Numbered from the stretch's first letter, positions 1-12,671 are shown. The stretch: 64,000 nt of DNA from Forficula auricularia (GCA_024734495.1 JALMQS010000128.1:20215573-20279572), one strand, 5' to 3'. Program-made: numbers and translations. Notes: generated by a model from the letters alone, not told the origin.

Positions 1-448
1 ATTCCTCCATGTCTTCAGCAATGGTTACCAATAAAAACCGAAATGTCAAAAATCGAATGTAGAATGGTTATTCCTCGACTGTTAAATGAGAATCGATCAT
101 TATTTTTGAATTAAAGTCAACATGAACTTCAAATTGCAAGTGACATCTGATTAATAATAAAGGAATAAACATATTAATATTTCAAATGAATTTGGATAAA
201 GTTTAGCAACGATCCGTTGCAGTTTATTTTTTATGTAATTTAAAGAGAATGGCCTCTGATCACCTAATAATAATATATAGATAGATATATAGATTTTTAA
301 CCTATAATAATAATAATAAAAAAAGTTTGTTTTACACTTTTTCCAATTATCTTTTATTTTTAATTGGTTTTTTAATTTTAAAATCCACTAATACTTTATA
401 CCAAATATTGTTATATATTAGAATTTGCCAATTTAATTGATTAAAATT

Positions 449-640
449 CCTCTTATTAAAAAACACCGACTAAAAATATTATCGCAAGCTAGAAGATCAA
501 GTACAGTCGATAATGGGGAAATTAAATAATCTCCAAAATCGAAGCCTCAAATACAATGTATACATTATTTCATGTAAAAAATTGCTTTAATAAAATTATT
601 ATTTTTTATTTTTTAATTAATTAAAAAACTCGATAAATTT
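449..640. repeat. Dispersed repeat, copy 1
   Basis: This stretch matches 3869-4060 in the same orientation. Shared blocks include the starting CCTCTTATTAAAAA, ATACAATGTATACATTA, TTCATGTAAAA and TTTAATAAAAT. The copies lie on either side of the TRPM exon. No coding capacity or terminal structure is visible, so the class is unknown. Confidence 0.5.
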
Positions 641-689
641 TATTTAACTAAAAAAAATAATTATGCGGAATTTATTTATATACCTATAT

Positions 690-850
690 ACACATAATCT
701 GTGGACCACTAGAAAGCTAGAAATGCAAAAACTGGGTGAGGGATGAGGATTGATATGGGTAGTGCAGGAGGTGGGGATCCGGGGGTGGGGTGAGTTGCGG
801 AGTTTCGGTGGCTTGGGGTGAGGAGGGGTTCAGGGGGGGTTTGGTTACCG
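690..850. repeat. G-rich Helitron-related fragment
   Basis: It holds the module 'CATAATCTGTGG..CCACTAGAAAGCTAGAAATGCAAAAACT' (in pieces) followed by a run of G-rich repeats (GGGGTGGGGTGAG type). Both also occur inside the Helitron at 8393-9297. No Helitron end is seen here, so it is a fragment. Confidence 0.5.
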
Positions 851-3421
851 TACATCGCTCGATGGCTCCAGGTACTACACCTAATTATAAATATTTTGTA
901 ATTAATATAGATTATACGTATTTTATTTAACGCGTTGTAATAATACAAAGAAATCGTTTCAGCTTGAACTTAATATCTAATTGAAAAAATGTGAATTAAT
1001 GATAAATTCCGAAAAGAACTTATTTAAAGTTGTATTAAGCCTAGCTCACTAAATGCAAATTAAAAACTTGTCGGAATATTTATTTTAAATAGATGTATAG
1101 ATGTAAATTTTGTTTTGAACAGTTGAAAATTATATGAATATTTAATTAAAATCAAAATTTATATTTTTTGTATTGTTGAAAAAATATGATACATGTTTTA
1201 TGCAAAACTTTCGATTGAATATATGGTAATTTAGTAATTACTGAATTCAAAATAGAAAATAATAAATGAAAATTTAAAAATCAATCGAAAATGTGAGTTG
1301 ATGTTTTTAGTTAAGCTGGAATTGGGAAAAGTTTGTAAACTACTTAAACCCGCAAATGAGGTAAAGGTATCGCTGTTAGCTAGTTTTAGATGACGAGTTT
1401 GACCTGAATTGTCCACCTTCTAGATATCTTTGACCAGTGGCCACAGGATTTTGTCATGTGAGGGGGCTAACACACACACACACACACCTATTTATATATA
1501 TATATATAAACCGTGCCCTTCATGGATGCTGTGGATGCGGCGCATCCGTAAAATTTCAAGCATTTAGAGTATTTTCATAAATATCGACTTCAAAATTTCA
1601 GGAGGATCTTTAAATTTTCAAATTATTATGCGTTATTTCAAATATTTCTATAAAAAACATCTTTTGCATTGAAAAGTATATTGGTTCTCGAAATGAAATA
1701 AAATTGTTGCATAGTTTCAAGGGGCAATTAAAATGAATGATTTTTCCAAAAGGGTGCCGATAGAAGGTTTGAAGTCACTGCCTGGTATATCTTCCAGTTC
1801 AAGCATGTCAAAGACAAGTTCAGACGAATTTAGTCGAATAAAAATTGTTCTCGCTGACAAACGACAATGAATACAAAAAAAGGAATAAATAAAGATGGTT
1901 CGAGAATATTTGGACTAATCCATTTTATGAACTCTCAATATATAAGATCGGAAATAACTAAGAGGGCTATAGACAAGTCATAGCTTGCTTATAGCAATAG
2001 AATTAGGAAAAATTTAAGATTTTATTTTAGGAGAGGATGATTCATAGTGGAAGATGGTCGATTTCCATCTCAGGGATTGGAGAGTTTAAGTCACAAGAAT
2101 TAATTTCTGACTCCTACCCTCACTCACAAAAAGCATTATTCGTTTGAAGCGAAGGTTCCATTAAAATATATTAAAAAAATTAATCTTAAATTTGAAAAAT
2201 AACGAAAATGATGATGAAATATAGAAAAAAAAGCGAAAATTAAAAAAATTTCAAAATAATGAAGAGTACTTTTTTACACAGCACCTCCTGGTTGAAAATC
2301 ATTAACTGCCGCTGATATATGTATAATAAACGTTTTCGTAAAATGGCAAAAATTATTCTTTGACAATTTCATAATTAAATAATTTAATTTAATATTATAT
2401 TTCATATGGATGGAGAGAAACGCTTTTATTTATGGATTTTAATTTTAGTATTATCAATCGATTTATTTAAAATCTTCACTTATCAAATAGTTATTCTAGA
2501 CAAAATGTATCTGGAGAAATAGTCTCACTTCTCCATTTTTTTCTTTTCCCGGGGTGGGAGTGGGGGGGGATCAGCCCCCTTAAACCCCATGTGGTTGTGG
2601 CACTGTCTTTGACAGTCAGCTATGGTAATTCAGTTAATCGTCATATATATATGTATATCGATGCAGCGGTCTTAAGTTAGAGCCCAAATTTACCTCTAAT
2701 TTATTCATTAAGAGGGAATAATTTTGTAATTATATGGTATGAGAAACTGCAAAGATATATAGTATAATATATGAGATAGATAATATCTGACTTAAAATTT
2801 CTAAAGAAATTATGAGAGCTTTTCACCTACTAAATCCGAGCTGTAATGGATAATAATCTTTATTATTAGGCATCAGTATGATTGTGTTCATCCCCTCGAT
2901 AATTGAAAAATTCAAAATTTGAAACACTCAACTATCTTTATTAAACTATTGAATATGGCATGTATATGTGTTTTAAATTTAGAATCCTTAGATCATAAAA
3001 TTGTATACAAAAAGATTATAAATTTTGAGTGAAATATATAGAGCGATAATGTCAGATTGGTTCACCTCACAGGTTAGCCAATTGCACAAATTGATATTTT
3101 TTGTTTGGTTCCCGAGAGGGGTGAATATAGCCCTTCTAATATTCAATAAAGATTATCATTAACAGCAAATTTTTATATTAATTTTTATTTATTTAATTTG
3201 CGTTTAGATTCCACGAAATTAACTTAACTTTGGAGTTGTTAAAAATAATGCCCTGAGAAAATTTGTTTCCCTCCTATTTTTTCACTCGAATTAACAATAA
3301 TATATGTGTAACTCTCTTGTAGAGCTAGAATTAATGTTAAATAAATAATATTGTGGAATCAATGTCAAATAAATCAATCTCCAAGTTTCTAGGTTTCCCT
3401 TTAATAAATAATGAATGAATG
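851..3421. other. AT-rich non-coding stretch with microsatellite and repeat traces
   Basis: No supported gene lies here. At 1470-1509 there is a (CA)n run followed by (TA)n. At 1510-1600 a block with GGATGCTGTGGATG resembles the end of the hAT MITE at 37258-37473, so it is probably a remnant of that family. The rest is unassigned AT-rich DNA, probably intronic or intergenic. Confidence 0.5.
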
Positions 3422-3521
3422 ACTGAGTGCATTGTCCATCTGTTGCGCTCCTCGTTTTGTAGTCTTATTGATTAAATTTGCATTAAGCAGTTCTTCATTG
3501 TGCATTGGTTTCTACTTACAG

Positions 3522-3652
3522 GTGCCCTAGACGAGGCGATGATGCAAGCATTAGAACATGATCGAATCGACTTCGTCAAACTACTCTTAGAAAATGGCGT
3601 TTCGATGAGAAAATTCCTCTCCATTCCTCGGCTGGAAGAATTATATAATACG
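3522..3652 (+). CDS. TRPM-family cation channel, one internal exon
   Basis: Codes for 43 residues beginning [20 protein letters not shown] and ending with PRLEELYNT. This is the conserved cytoplasmic N-terminal (TRPM homology) region of melastatin-type TRP channels, tetrameric cation channels of the plasma membrane. The exon starts after an acceptor ending TACTTACAG (AG at 3520-3521) and ends before GTGAGT at 3653. It enters in phase 1 and leaves in phase 0. Family proteins continue after the NT with a basic residue and a 'TLYHLVRDV'-type block, which I could not find downstream in the window. The neighbouring exons must therefore lie outside it, or be lost in long introns or rearranged DNA. 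The frame is clean. An isolated exon in a duplicated fragment is the main alternative to a live gene. Confidence 0.85.
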
Positions 3653-3868
3653 GTGAGTCAAATTGAACATTTTATTATTTTTTAACGGATTTCATTTTTT
3701 ATATGAAGTATATTATTAGTATTCTATTTTAAAGCACATTAATATTTCATTACAAATATTATATATTTCTAGTTAAATAGTTAGTTTATTAATTGATTCG
3801 AAGGGATTAATGGAAATATGGAATTGGAATAATTATCGGAAAAGAGGTTTTTATTTAATTAGTTTTTC

Positions 3869-4060
3869 CTCTTATTAAAAACAAGGACTAAAAAGATGAT
3901 CAAGGACACGCGATGGTGGAGAAGCAATCTCCGGAGCCGAAGCTAAAATACAATGTATACATTAATTCATGTAAAATAATTGGTTTAATAAAATTTATAA
4001 AAAAAAAAAGTTTATTAATTAAAAAAAAAAAAATTGAATTGATTATTAGGAAAAGCCTAT
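3869..4060. repeat. Dispersed repeat, copy 2
   Basis: Second copy of the 449-640 repeat in direct orientation, with the same block order and A-rich end. It begins about 215 bases after the TRPM exon. Confidence 0.5.
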
Positions 4061-4554
4061 CGAGTCTTGAAATATTTAATAATGTTATAAACCTCGTAAA
4101 AAAAAGCTGACCAAATTCGACTCAGGTCCATTCTGAGGGTTCCGTACCTTATAACGCCCATAATACTTGAGATATCAAATTCATTCTTATTTTTTGTTAA
4201 AGAGAAGGATATGAATGAATTTCTATAATTTTTTCATAATTTTTAGTTAAGCTGTTTCTAAACGCCGATAGGTACAAAAATTCCTAAAAACGGACGATCT
4301 GGGTCTCTTTCACTCCGTTATTTTAAATTAAAATAAATTTTAACAATTTAGACCTAATTCCATTTAACAAGATATTTACCATACAGTGGTACCTCATACC
4401 CTATGGAAAAATTGTGTTTTTTTTTGTTTTTTATTTAATAATCTATTAAGGATTCCATACCTAAACATTCATCAAGCCACTCGTTGATGGCGACGATACT
4501 TTAAACAAGATAAATAGACGTCGGAACCGGAGATTTTAAATTTTATTTATCGGG

Positions 4555-4600
4555 TTCGGAGCCGGAGCCGGAGTCGAAGTCGGAGTAGAAGAAAGATGTA
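4555..4600. repeat. (GGAGTC)-like simple repeat
   Basis: Imperfect hexamer repeats (GGAGCC, GGAGTC, GAAGTC, GGAGTA). A similar GGAGTCGGAGTCGAAG patch occurs at about 4878-4895. Not obviously coding. Confidence 0.5.
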
Positions 4601-5142
4601 TTTAACTAACTGTTAAGGGCAGGCCTAATATGAAATAATGGAAAAAAATTCAGTCTCTTTAATCAGTCAAAGATAAATAATAATACATATACGTAACTAA
4701 GATGCAACAATATAAAAATATGCTGGCGGGAGGGGATTCCCCGGCTGAGAAGTCAACACTTATAGGTGCGCGCTCTGACTGGCCCTGGCCCCGGTCGAAT
4801 TTTTGATCTTCGTTGTAACCTCCGATTCAAAATTATCAGAGTCGGAGGTGTAAAATCAATCGGAAGTTACGACCTTTCGGAGTCGGAGTCGAAGCTCCGT
4901 AACATCCCTACCTTATATCCTCACATATACCTACTTCAGATATTAAATTCGTTCTTATTTGACCCAGATATAAAAAAAAACCGAGGCTATTTGTCGAATC
5001 TTTAGTTTGTGTGAAACGAGCGCATTTTGGGAAATTTCGAAAAAAAAACTAAGCAAAACAATTACAGTACTTTCTCATTGCTCACTGTTAAGAAAAAATT
5101 ATTTCGAATTCAGACAAAAAATTCTACTTATTTCTTGTTTTT

Positions 5143-5745
5143 ATTTTACCATACAGGGTATGGTCAAGTATTGTAATCGTGCATGAAAAAAGTGTTTTTT
5201 TCCTTGTTTTTTTCGAAATATCTAAAAAAACGGCTGAAACTATTTTGATTAAAAAAATTGAGCGAAACCAGGGCATTTTGCTCTACAAAAAAGCTCTAAT
5301 AAGTGAACATCGAAAAAATTATATTTTTCGAGATAAAAATTGTTTTGTCCAAATGTCTGTTAGTTAGTTAGTTAGCTAGTTAGTTAGTTAGTCCGTGCGA
5401 TACCAAATTTGTGGACGAGCTAGCTCAAAAACTAGTGGGAATATCGAAACCAAATTTCACAAGTAGTTTTGGTCCATTGAGATTAAGAGCTGATTAGATT
5501 TTGGTGCATATCGACCCAAAATTAAGGGGGTGGAGGGGGGGAGGGGGGGTTAAAAATTAAAAATCTAGGCCGTTTAAGCAAACTCAACCAAATTTTGTAT
5601 ACATGATCAGTGGGACACCAGAAGTATAAAAATGCAAAAACTAATCCCCCCTACATGATTATAAATAATTTTAGGGGCCAGGTTGTATGGTAAAGTCAAG
5701 TGGATAGCCACATCAGAACACGTCTGCTTATTTTTAAATGTATTT
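5143..5745 (+). mobile_element. Dispersed element, family B, copy 1
   Basis: Starts with ACCATACAGGGTATGGTCAA and ends near AAGTCAAGTGGATAGCCACA. Copies are at 38698-39545 (same strand) and 61205-61905 (opposite strand). Each contains GTGGACGAGCTAGCTCAAAA, a TTTGGTCCATTGAGATTAAG block and the module CTCAACCAAATTTTGTATAC. No coding capacity is visible, so it is non-autonomous. The shared module also occurs in the Helitron at 8393-9297, so family B may be Helitron-derived, but I saw no canonical Helitron ends. A GTTA-type tandem repeat lies at about 5355-5390. Confidence 0.6.
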
Positions 5746-6294
5746 AAACCTTAAATTCTTAGTACGTTTCTACTCTACGTATTAATGAATTGAGCATAAA
5801 TTCTAAATTTAAATGTAGTGCATCTTTCTGATAAGAAAATTAATTGGAGGGTTTTATAAGGGTTAATTTGTAGTCGAAGATTAAATCGATTTGGCTTTTA
5901 AAGGATTTATGATACTTTGGAAATGAGAAAGTTATAAGTAAAGGAAGAGAATTCGAGAGAAGAATTTCACTCCCCGGTGAAGATAAAAAACTGCAAATTA
6001 ATTTCAACGATTTGTTTCCAATTTTTCCACAGAGTGTTTTTTTATAAATGTCAAATTTTACATTTTATGTACGACAAGTTTTGTTTTCTAATTTATTCAA
6101 AATAAGCAATTTATTGTGTGCGGTTTCTCCCAAAAGAAATTTTCCATTTCATCAAACTACTACCAAAGTTTCAAAAAGTAGATGAAAACGCTTTTTAGTG
6201 AAAATCAATTTACATTAAATGATTGGGGGTTTTGAAACGCTTTCACCATGCGTTGAGAGATTACTTATTTGAATTTTCTATAAAATTGAAAGTT

Positions 6295-6410
6295 TTCTGC
6301 CGAGGGTAGGAGAATTTTTATATATTGAACCAGACAATAAAAGAGTGTGTCTTCTGCTGGAATTATAAATTTAAAGACACACTCTTTTATTGTCTCTTTG
6401 AATTTTATAA
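6295..6410. repeat. Penelope-type terminal repeat with short inverted arms
   Basis: Contains GCCGAGGGTAGGAGAATTTT, then AGACAATAAAAGAGTGTGTC and its inverse about 20 bases on. The same block occurs at 12778-12860 and, as a large inverted repeat, at 40374-40575. At 12.8 kb it adjoins a hammerhead-like core, which is why I place it with the Penelope-like group. Confidence 0.5.
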
Positions 6411-7599
6411 AATTAATAGACTATAATTTGATAAATTCATAATCAGATTAATATTAGAAAATCAAAATTTTTCAAATATAGGAATTATTAATGTAAAGAA
6501 ATCAACGCTGTATGATGAAAATAAATATAGGCCGCATTATCCAATAGGCAATGTAGGCAACTGGCTATTGGCCCCGCGCCGCTTATGGGCCCCAACCCAA
6601 AATTTGGTGTTGTTATATGATTTAAATGCTAGCAAATGACAGCGTTACGTTTTTCGTACGCACACTCTTCTGGTGGTGAAAAAGGGCAACATCATTCAAA
6701 CATTGTTTAAACATCACTGGATTAATATACATACTTAGTTTTAGAATGACTAAAGATAAAAAATAAAAAATTATAATCATATTTATATTATATATCCGCC
6801 CGGAAGATCAATTAAAGAAATCTTTGTAGGAATATCTCACATCCCTATGATCAAAAATATTTCTTATTTTCGACTTTACAAAAATTCAACTCTTTCCAAA
6901 ATAATCATTCGATTAAAACTTGAACCGGTGTTTCCCAAAATATATGAAGAGATTAATTTATAAATATTTAGTTAATAACCGTTATTTTAACACTGTATAT
7001 TCTTATATTTGAATAATAATATCGTTTAAAAAAAGAACTTTAATATTACCATAATTATTTTAAATATGTGGGAATATAGGCATAGAGATTAAAATATTTG
7101 GTTCATTTGATTTTATAATGATTTATAACTATTACTAATGAAATTCTCCTGGCTGATAATTAGATTTCAAGGATCCCATATGTGAAGGCGAAATAGGACA
7201 AATAGCCACGGACAACACTTCAAGCGAATTTAATAGATTATTTAATGGAATTATATAGTTGCTAATATGTTGCTATGAAATTTATAAATCAAGATTAAAT
7301 TGGAGAGAAATATCTTCCATTTTAATAAGTTCGAGGAAAAACGATCTCGTTTGAAACATAATCAGATCAAAGGTAAATATTAGGGAAAGATTTGGAAATT
7401 TTTTACTTAGTGAATTCAATCTTTTGAAACCTTCTAAAGAAATAATAATGATTAAGGCCCAAGGGAACGGAAATATTGGAAACTTCCACCCAATCACTTT
7501 ACTCTAAATAAGCGAGAGTCTGGCCACATGCCGTGGGTTTACTACATTATCCCTTCCAAAATACTTGAGAAATCAATTTCGTTCTTATTTGTCGTTACT
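6411..7599. other. AT-rich stretch with a faded repeat
   Basis: No gene is supported. At 6530-6610, GGCCGCATTATCCAATAGGC and a GGGCCCCAACCC block resemble the segment at 19440-19495 that precedes a hAT transposase remnant. A decayed hAT-type end is possible. Short AT-rich reading frames in this interval show no recognisable domain. Confidence 0.4.
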
Positions 7600-7612
7600 A
7601 ACGAATGATGGG

Positions 7613-7807
7613 GAGTCAGGTTGCCCGAATGGTTATAGAGCATGCCTTCTAATCAAGCTAACGCGGGTTCAAGCTGCACATATTTGACCGGCTATAATCT
7701 GATGCCTTCAGGGGAAACCAATGAGAAACCACCCCTGTAAAAAATTTCCCCAGGAAAATTACAGTGGAAAAGATACGCTCCACAGTAATCACTTAAAGAA
7801 GAAGAAG
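7613..7807 (+). mobile_element. tRNA-derived SINE with 13-bp target duplication
   Basis: The head GAGTCAGGTTGCCCGAATGG resembles a tRNA A-box region, and CGGGTTCAAGCTGC resembles a B box. The body ends in a (GAA)n tail. The 13-bp direct repeat AACGAATGATGGG is present at 7600-7612 and again at 7808-7820, exactly flanking the element. It has the expected SINE layout: tRNA-like head, unrelated body, simple-repeat tail, target-site duplication. It would be transcribed by RNA polymerase III and moved by a LINE in trans; the partner LINE cannot be identified here. Confidence 0.85.
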
Positions 7808-8392
7808 AACGAATGATGGGATTTCTATAATTCTAAATTAATGTAATGACTCTGGACGCTGACAGATAAAGTATCAGCTAATATTGGCCACTTTAGTTTG
7901 GCTTGGGGCCTTCTCTCATCGTCATTTTAAAATAAATTAAATCTAAAAAAAAAATATAATATAATGTTCCAACACTTTATTATTGACAAAATGCATATAC
8001 ATATAAATTTGGTCTATACATGTAATTATTAATAAAAAAAAGAATTCAAATATTAACTGTTAAAATAACAAACACATGTTATTAGATTTTAAAAAGGAAA
8101 ATTTTAAATAATATTTCTTCAGCGAACGTACTTTAAAAAAAGCGCCTGGCTTTAACGCAACCGATACGACAGAGTTTTCTATCGAATGCATACCCTAGCA
8201 TTTCACAGGCGGCGCTGGCTCTTTTCACTTTTATATAGTCTGGCCTAATTAAACATCCCTCAAGGATTTTGTTTTATAATAGCTTTTTAGAAAACTTTTA
8301 ATCCAACTTCTTTATTATTTTAAAAGTTATTGACGAACAGAATATTTAAAATATATTTATTTTTTATTCACTTAAATATAAAAATATTATAA

Positions 8393-9297
8393 TCTATATA
8401 TATTAAATTAAGGTTTTGTCTGTACATTGCTCCAAATCACGCCAAATTTTGGTTGCACACGTTTCAAGCAAAGTTATGAACGAAAATACCCTCAACAAAA
8501 TTCCTGTCTGTATGGCTGTATGGCTGTGTGTCTGTCTGTCTGTTTCAGTGGTTTCCGAAAAGTTGCTCACGATTCACGTAAAAACGGCTGAAGGGATTAT
8601 TATGAAATTTCATATTTCCATCAGATGTCTTCTAACTTACGTTTTTAGCTATATAACGTTTTGATATTTTGACCCCAGAAGGGGGTTTGGGGGGCGCACG
8701 AATGAAAATGATCAAATAACTCCTAAACTATTAAACCATACGGCATATTTTATAAAAAAACAAAGTTGTACGGGATGTGATTTCTGACAACTTTTGTTTA
8801 AAAAAATTTCCCAAAATACCACTCAAAAATGGGGGAAGGGTGAAAAAATGTAAATTCTTGCCCTTGGAGCAAATTCAACCAAATTTTGTATACATAATCT
8901 CTGGGCCTCTAGAGAGCTAGAAATGCAAAAACTAACCACCCAAAATGGGGGGGGGGTCAAAAAATGAAAATTATTTATCTTGGGCCAAACTCAACCAAAT
9001 TTTGTATACATGATCTGTGGGTCACTAGAAGGCTAGAAATGCAAAAACTGTGAGGATGGGAGCGGGGGTGGAATGGGGGTGGGGTGAGGAATGTGGCGGA
9101 GTATGGTGGGGGTGCAGGGGGGGGTAAAGGGGGCTTAGCGGGGGGGGGTGAGGGGGTTAGTGGATTAGGGTGCGGAATGGAGTGTTGGGGTGGTGGTGTG
9201 GGGGAGGGGGTTGGGGTGCTGGGTGGGTTACGGGGTGGGGTCCAGGGGGTGCTCCCTGGCTAGCAAGAGGGCCGCCGAAGGCGGGCCTTGCAGCTAG
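8393..9297 (+). mobile_element. Non-autonomous Helitron
   Basis: The 5' end is TC (8393-8394) followed by TATATATATTAAATTAAGG. The 3' end is a GC-rich hairpin (GCCGCCGAAGGCGGGC, about 9269-9285) about ten bases before CTAG at 9294-9297. An A precedes and a T follows, the A/T target expected of Helitrons. There is no Rep/helicase frame, so the copy is non-autonomous. Inside are two copies of a module starting CTCAACCAAATTTTGTATAC and ending AGAAATGCAAAAACT, and a long G-rich tract (9055-9250). The same module occurs in family B elements. Confidence 0.8.
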
Positions 9298-9484
9298 TAT
9301 ATAATATATGTATTATTTTTTTTCTTCCTTTAGCCTCGGTGGACACCATTTGGCCATCATTTGTACTTAATTATAGGAGTCACTCATAAAATTTATTGAT
9401 TCAAAATGTTCAATTTATATAAATAATTTAACAATTTTTAAGGATTTAGGTGTCGGTTCTAGGTGAAACATTATAAGTAACTTA

Positions 9485-9684
9485 GAGGAGAATTTCTAGG
9501 TTAGGTTTCACAAAAGGAATATTAAAACAAATGTATGCTTATTTGAGTTTGATTCACTTCGATAAATCATTTCGAAGATGGGCTAATAGCCCGAAATATT
9601 TATCAAGTGAATCAAACTCAAATAAACATACATTTGTTTTAATATTTCCTTTTTGTGAAACCTAACCTAAAAAATTCTCCTCAT
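9485..9684. repeat. Inverted repeat with degenerate hammerhead-like centre
   Basis: Arms of roughly 85 bases, including TAGGTTAGGTTTCAC and its inverse, flank a centre with GAAGATGGGCTAATAGCCCG followed by AAATATTTATC. That centre matches the stem II and GAAA part of the hammerhead-like motif seen elsewhere, but the CTGA box is damaged (TTCGAAGA). Upstream bases (9440-9500) resemble 18975-19070, which precedes an intact motif. Confidence 0.65.
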
Positions 9685-9741
9685 AAGTTAAATAATCTAA
9701 GTGAAATTATGAATTTTACTATTTATTTAGTCATTTCATTT

Positions 9742-10098
9742 TCATTGAATAAGTGATATAAAATGGTTTCTACGCTCATTGGAAATGATAATACATCGCG
9801 AAATCTCAGAATAAAATTTATCAATTTTATGCTTTGTGTTTATACAATTTAGTACCAGGTGGTTAATATCGCCAATTTCGCCACAGTTACATAAAGGATT
9901 GTCCTTTATTTTCAATTGGAATAGGTGTTTAGGAGTTGTTGTATGTCCCAATCTTAATCGTATTAGAAGAGATATAACTTTTCTATTAAGTGTTATATCA
10001 TTATACCACGGTTTTTTGGGTATTGCTGGCATAATTTTGTATAAATGTGAGCCTTTGATTTTGCTCGATTCTCTCCATTCTTGTTGAAATGTTGACAA
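9742..10098 (-). pseudogene. LINE fragment, C-terminal RNase H-associated tail
   Basis: A 118-codon open frame contains LRLGHTTTPKHLFQLK, then a zinc-knuckle-like CNCGEIGDINHLVLNC. This combination is typical of the region after RNase H in insect I/R1/Jockey-group LINE ORF2 proteins. Reverse transcriptase and endonuclease are absent upstream on this strand (10099-10600 holds an unrelated fold-back), so it is a fragment. The frame is open but has no family start codon. Confidence 0.75.
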
Positions 10099-10227
10099 TT
10101 TGTTTCCTTTAATTCTAGAAACAACATCTGATATGTATTATTATTTTTATTAAAAAATTCTTGAGGTTTTTTCTTTTAATTTTCACCCTAATAATATAAA
10201 AAGTAAACTGGCCAAATCATTCTTGAT

Positions 10228-10594
10228 AGTCCAAGAGCTGGTGACACATTTTTGAGTACGGATTTGACCATGATGCTATTTTTCGCATGTTGTAAAAATA
10301 CACTTTGGGTGGTCTGGTTCCACGTCCCACCACTCAAATGGTCTGGAGTGAATCATATTATGTTTATAATTGACTATAAATTACAATTTTTATAATTTCA
10401 TTGTGGGTCAAAAATATTTTTTAACACATATGTATTTTTTTACCGCACTCACACCATGCGCAGTACCTGGTCCACCTGCTTAGACCAGCCAGACTGGCCA
10501 TTCCTTGTACAACTATCATAGACGGTACTATTACGCATTATTTCTAGTTGGGTCAAATCCGTACTCAAAAATGTGTCACCAGCTCTTGGACTAT
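10228..10594. mobile_element. Fold-back element with about 42-bp terminal inverted repeats
   Basis: AGTCCAAGAGCTGGTGACAC... at 10229-10271 is repeated as its reverse complement at 10549-10594. Inside, GGTCTGGTTCCACGTCCCAC near 10310 is partly inverted near 10470-10500 (GTACCTGGTCCACC). No coding capacity and no clear target duplication. A reading frame across it (10757 to 10449) is treated as chance. Confidence 0.65.
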
Positions 10595-10759
10595 GAAAAT
10601 AACTCGGTCGTTGATAAAGAGCTATAGTCAAGCTCAAATAAATGCTAAAATTTATTATATTTTTTGTTTCATCCTTTAATGTTGATATTGGAAATACATA
10701 ATTGGAAATTAAAATTAATAGGAATATATTTATTTGTATCAAACATAGGGCACTCATTG

Positions 10760-11620
10760 ATTTCTTCTTGAAAATTATTAATGATTTGGGTTATATGATT
10801 CATTCAAATAAATATACACATTAAATAAATACATATATATATGTTTATTTGCATCAAGCAGGAGACAACCTCATTGATTTCTCTTTATTAGTCAACTTGA
10901 TGTAGTTAATTTGTATTGAGGTTTGTTAATGTATTTTAGCTAGATTGTATTGATGTTAGGAGGACCTAGCCACCGAGGACTTGTGCCTTCAAGCAGGTCG
11001 AGAAATAAGATTTATTTTTTTATTTACCATATTTACATATAGTTTAGTTGGCGTGCCATAACGGCAAGTGTATTCTGAACATGATTCCAGAGTACAGTAA
11101 TTTCGACTGAATTGTATTTGATTTTTTCCGAACAAATTTAAGAGCGTGTTATGGTAGTTTTTATCATCTTAGAAAATGTTAGCAATTATTATGTTGTAAC
11201 TTTATTAGTATTTCTTTATTAGATCATGTTGATGCCGTCAACAACGTCAATTAATTGTGATAAAGTGCCGGATGGGATTTACATTTTAGAAAGGTATCAC
11301 TTACAGAGTAAATAAGGTGATGCTATTGACATTTGTATGTCTAAATAAACACAAGTGATATAGGTATATAGCTTTAGTATATTAATTAGACACAAATGTA
11401 TCAGAGAGACAAATTTAATGCATGGGATGATTTTGTATTATTTACTTTAATAGAAAGAAAATGAACATGAGAACCATTCTGTGAGAGTATGTGTGTATAC
11501 ATAACAAATTATGTAATACATCTATTTAAAGATTCATTCTGTGGTCGTATGTATAAAATAATAAGCAACAATAAAAATTTTCAAATGCAAATACAACTAA
11601 GAAATTGAAACGTCTATTAA
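10760..11620. other. AT-rich stretch, nothing recognised
   Basis: Short reading frames only, no domain or repeat end recognised. An ACAAATGT-type sequence near 11330-11400 appears in both orientations but is too short to call. Confidence 0.4.
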
Positions 11621-11770
11621 AAAAAATCGGTTGCCTGTAAAGTCGGTTTACTGACGATAGTTGAACGTGACAACGTCATAAGAAAATACCATTCCATCAG
11701 TATTTTCTTATGACGTTGTCACGTTCAACTATCGTCAGTAAACCGACTTTACAGACAACCGATTTTTTTC
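11621..11770. mobile_element. Short palindromic MITE
   Basis: Two nearly perfect arms of about 70 bases, starting ATCGGTTGCCTGTAAAGTCG, flank a spacer of about 10 bases (CATTCCATCA). The arms differ at one visible position. A short piece, ATAAGACGTTGTCACGT, recurs near 12251, indicating a dispersed family. The near-identity of the arms suggests recent origin or arm conversion. Confidence 0.75.
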
Positions 11771-12671
11771 ATAAAATTCTTCGTTCAGAAAATCATTTTA
11801 AATTTACAAAATACTTGAATAAAATTTATTGTTTAAATTTCTACTCGACTGTTAAAATTTAATTTTTTGATTTTATTATTTTATAATAATAAATTTTGTA
11901 TTGACATTATTTCTTTCAGCAAGTAAACTGAATAAAAGTTGTTGTTCAATTAGTTACTTAATTATTTTTGCAAATTTAATTGTAATTTGTTGTAAAAAAG
12001 TAATAATTTTGAATAATTTATTATAAGAATAAACTGTGATTAAATTATTGTTCATAAATCTTAAATTTAAAATTTAAAATTTGGAAACATCATTAAAATT
12101 TTTGTAACTGTAGCTTTTAAAAAGCCCGCCTCAATCTTTGTCGCTCGTTCCGGGCTCTCGCTTGCACTTCAAGACTTAAATGGAACGCCTCAGATCGAGG
12201 TAACGCCGCATGAGTCATGTTTTTTCGAGCGTGCAGCCGGCTCCATCGAATTATAAGACGTTGTCACGTCAAAAAAATGTTTATATTTTTTAACTAACCT
12301 GGAGTTATTTTCTAAAAGTCTTTTTCACATATACTATAATTCCAACAGCCCCCACACATACCAGGACAATATTTATTTAACGTTTAGGCATTAGAAACAT
12401 AAATATAAATTAGGGTGGAATATATCCAAATATACATATTACGAGATACACTGATGATAGAAACTGTAAACACTAGCTCTCAAAAATTAAAAATCATAAT
12501 ATGTGACAAGCTGTCCCAGTCTCCGCTATAGTGAGAAATTTTCTCCGAATTCAAATATGCTATACTTTATCTCTAATATTTATAGTATTGTTTTTTTTTT
12601 AATTTTGTAAATTCAATAATTTTCATAATGTTTACTAGTAAATATGAGTAAGCAAAAGCTAAAAAGCTTAC

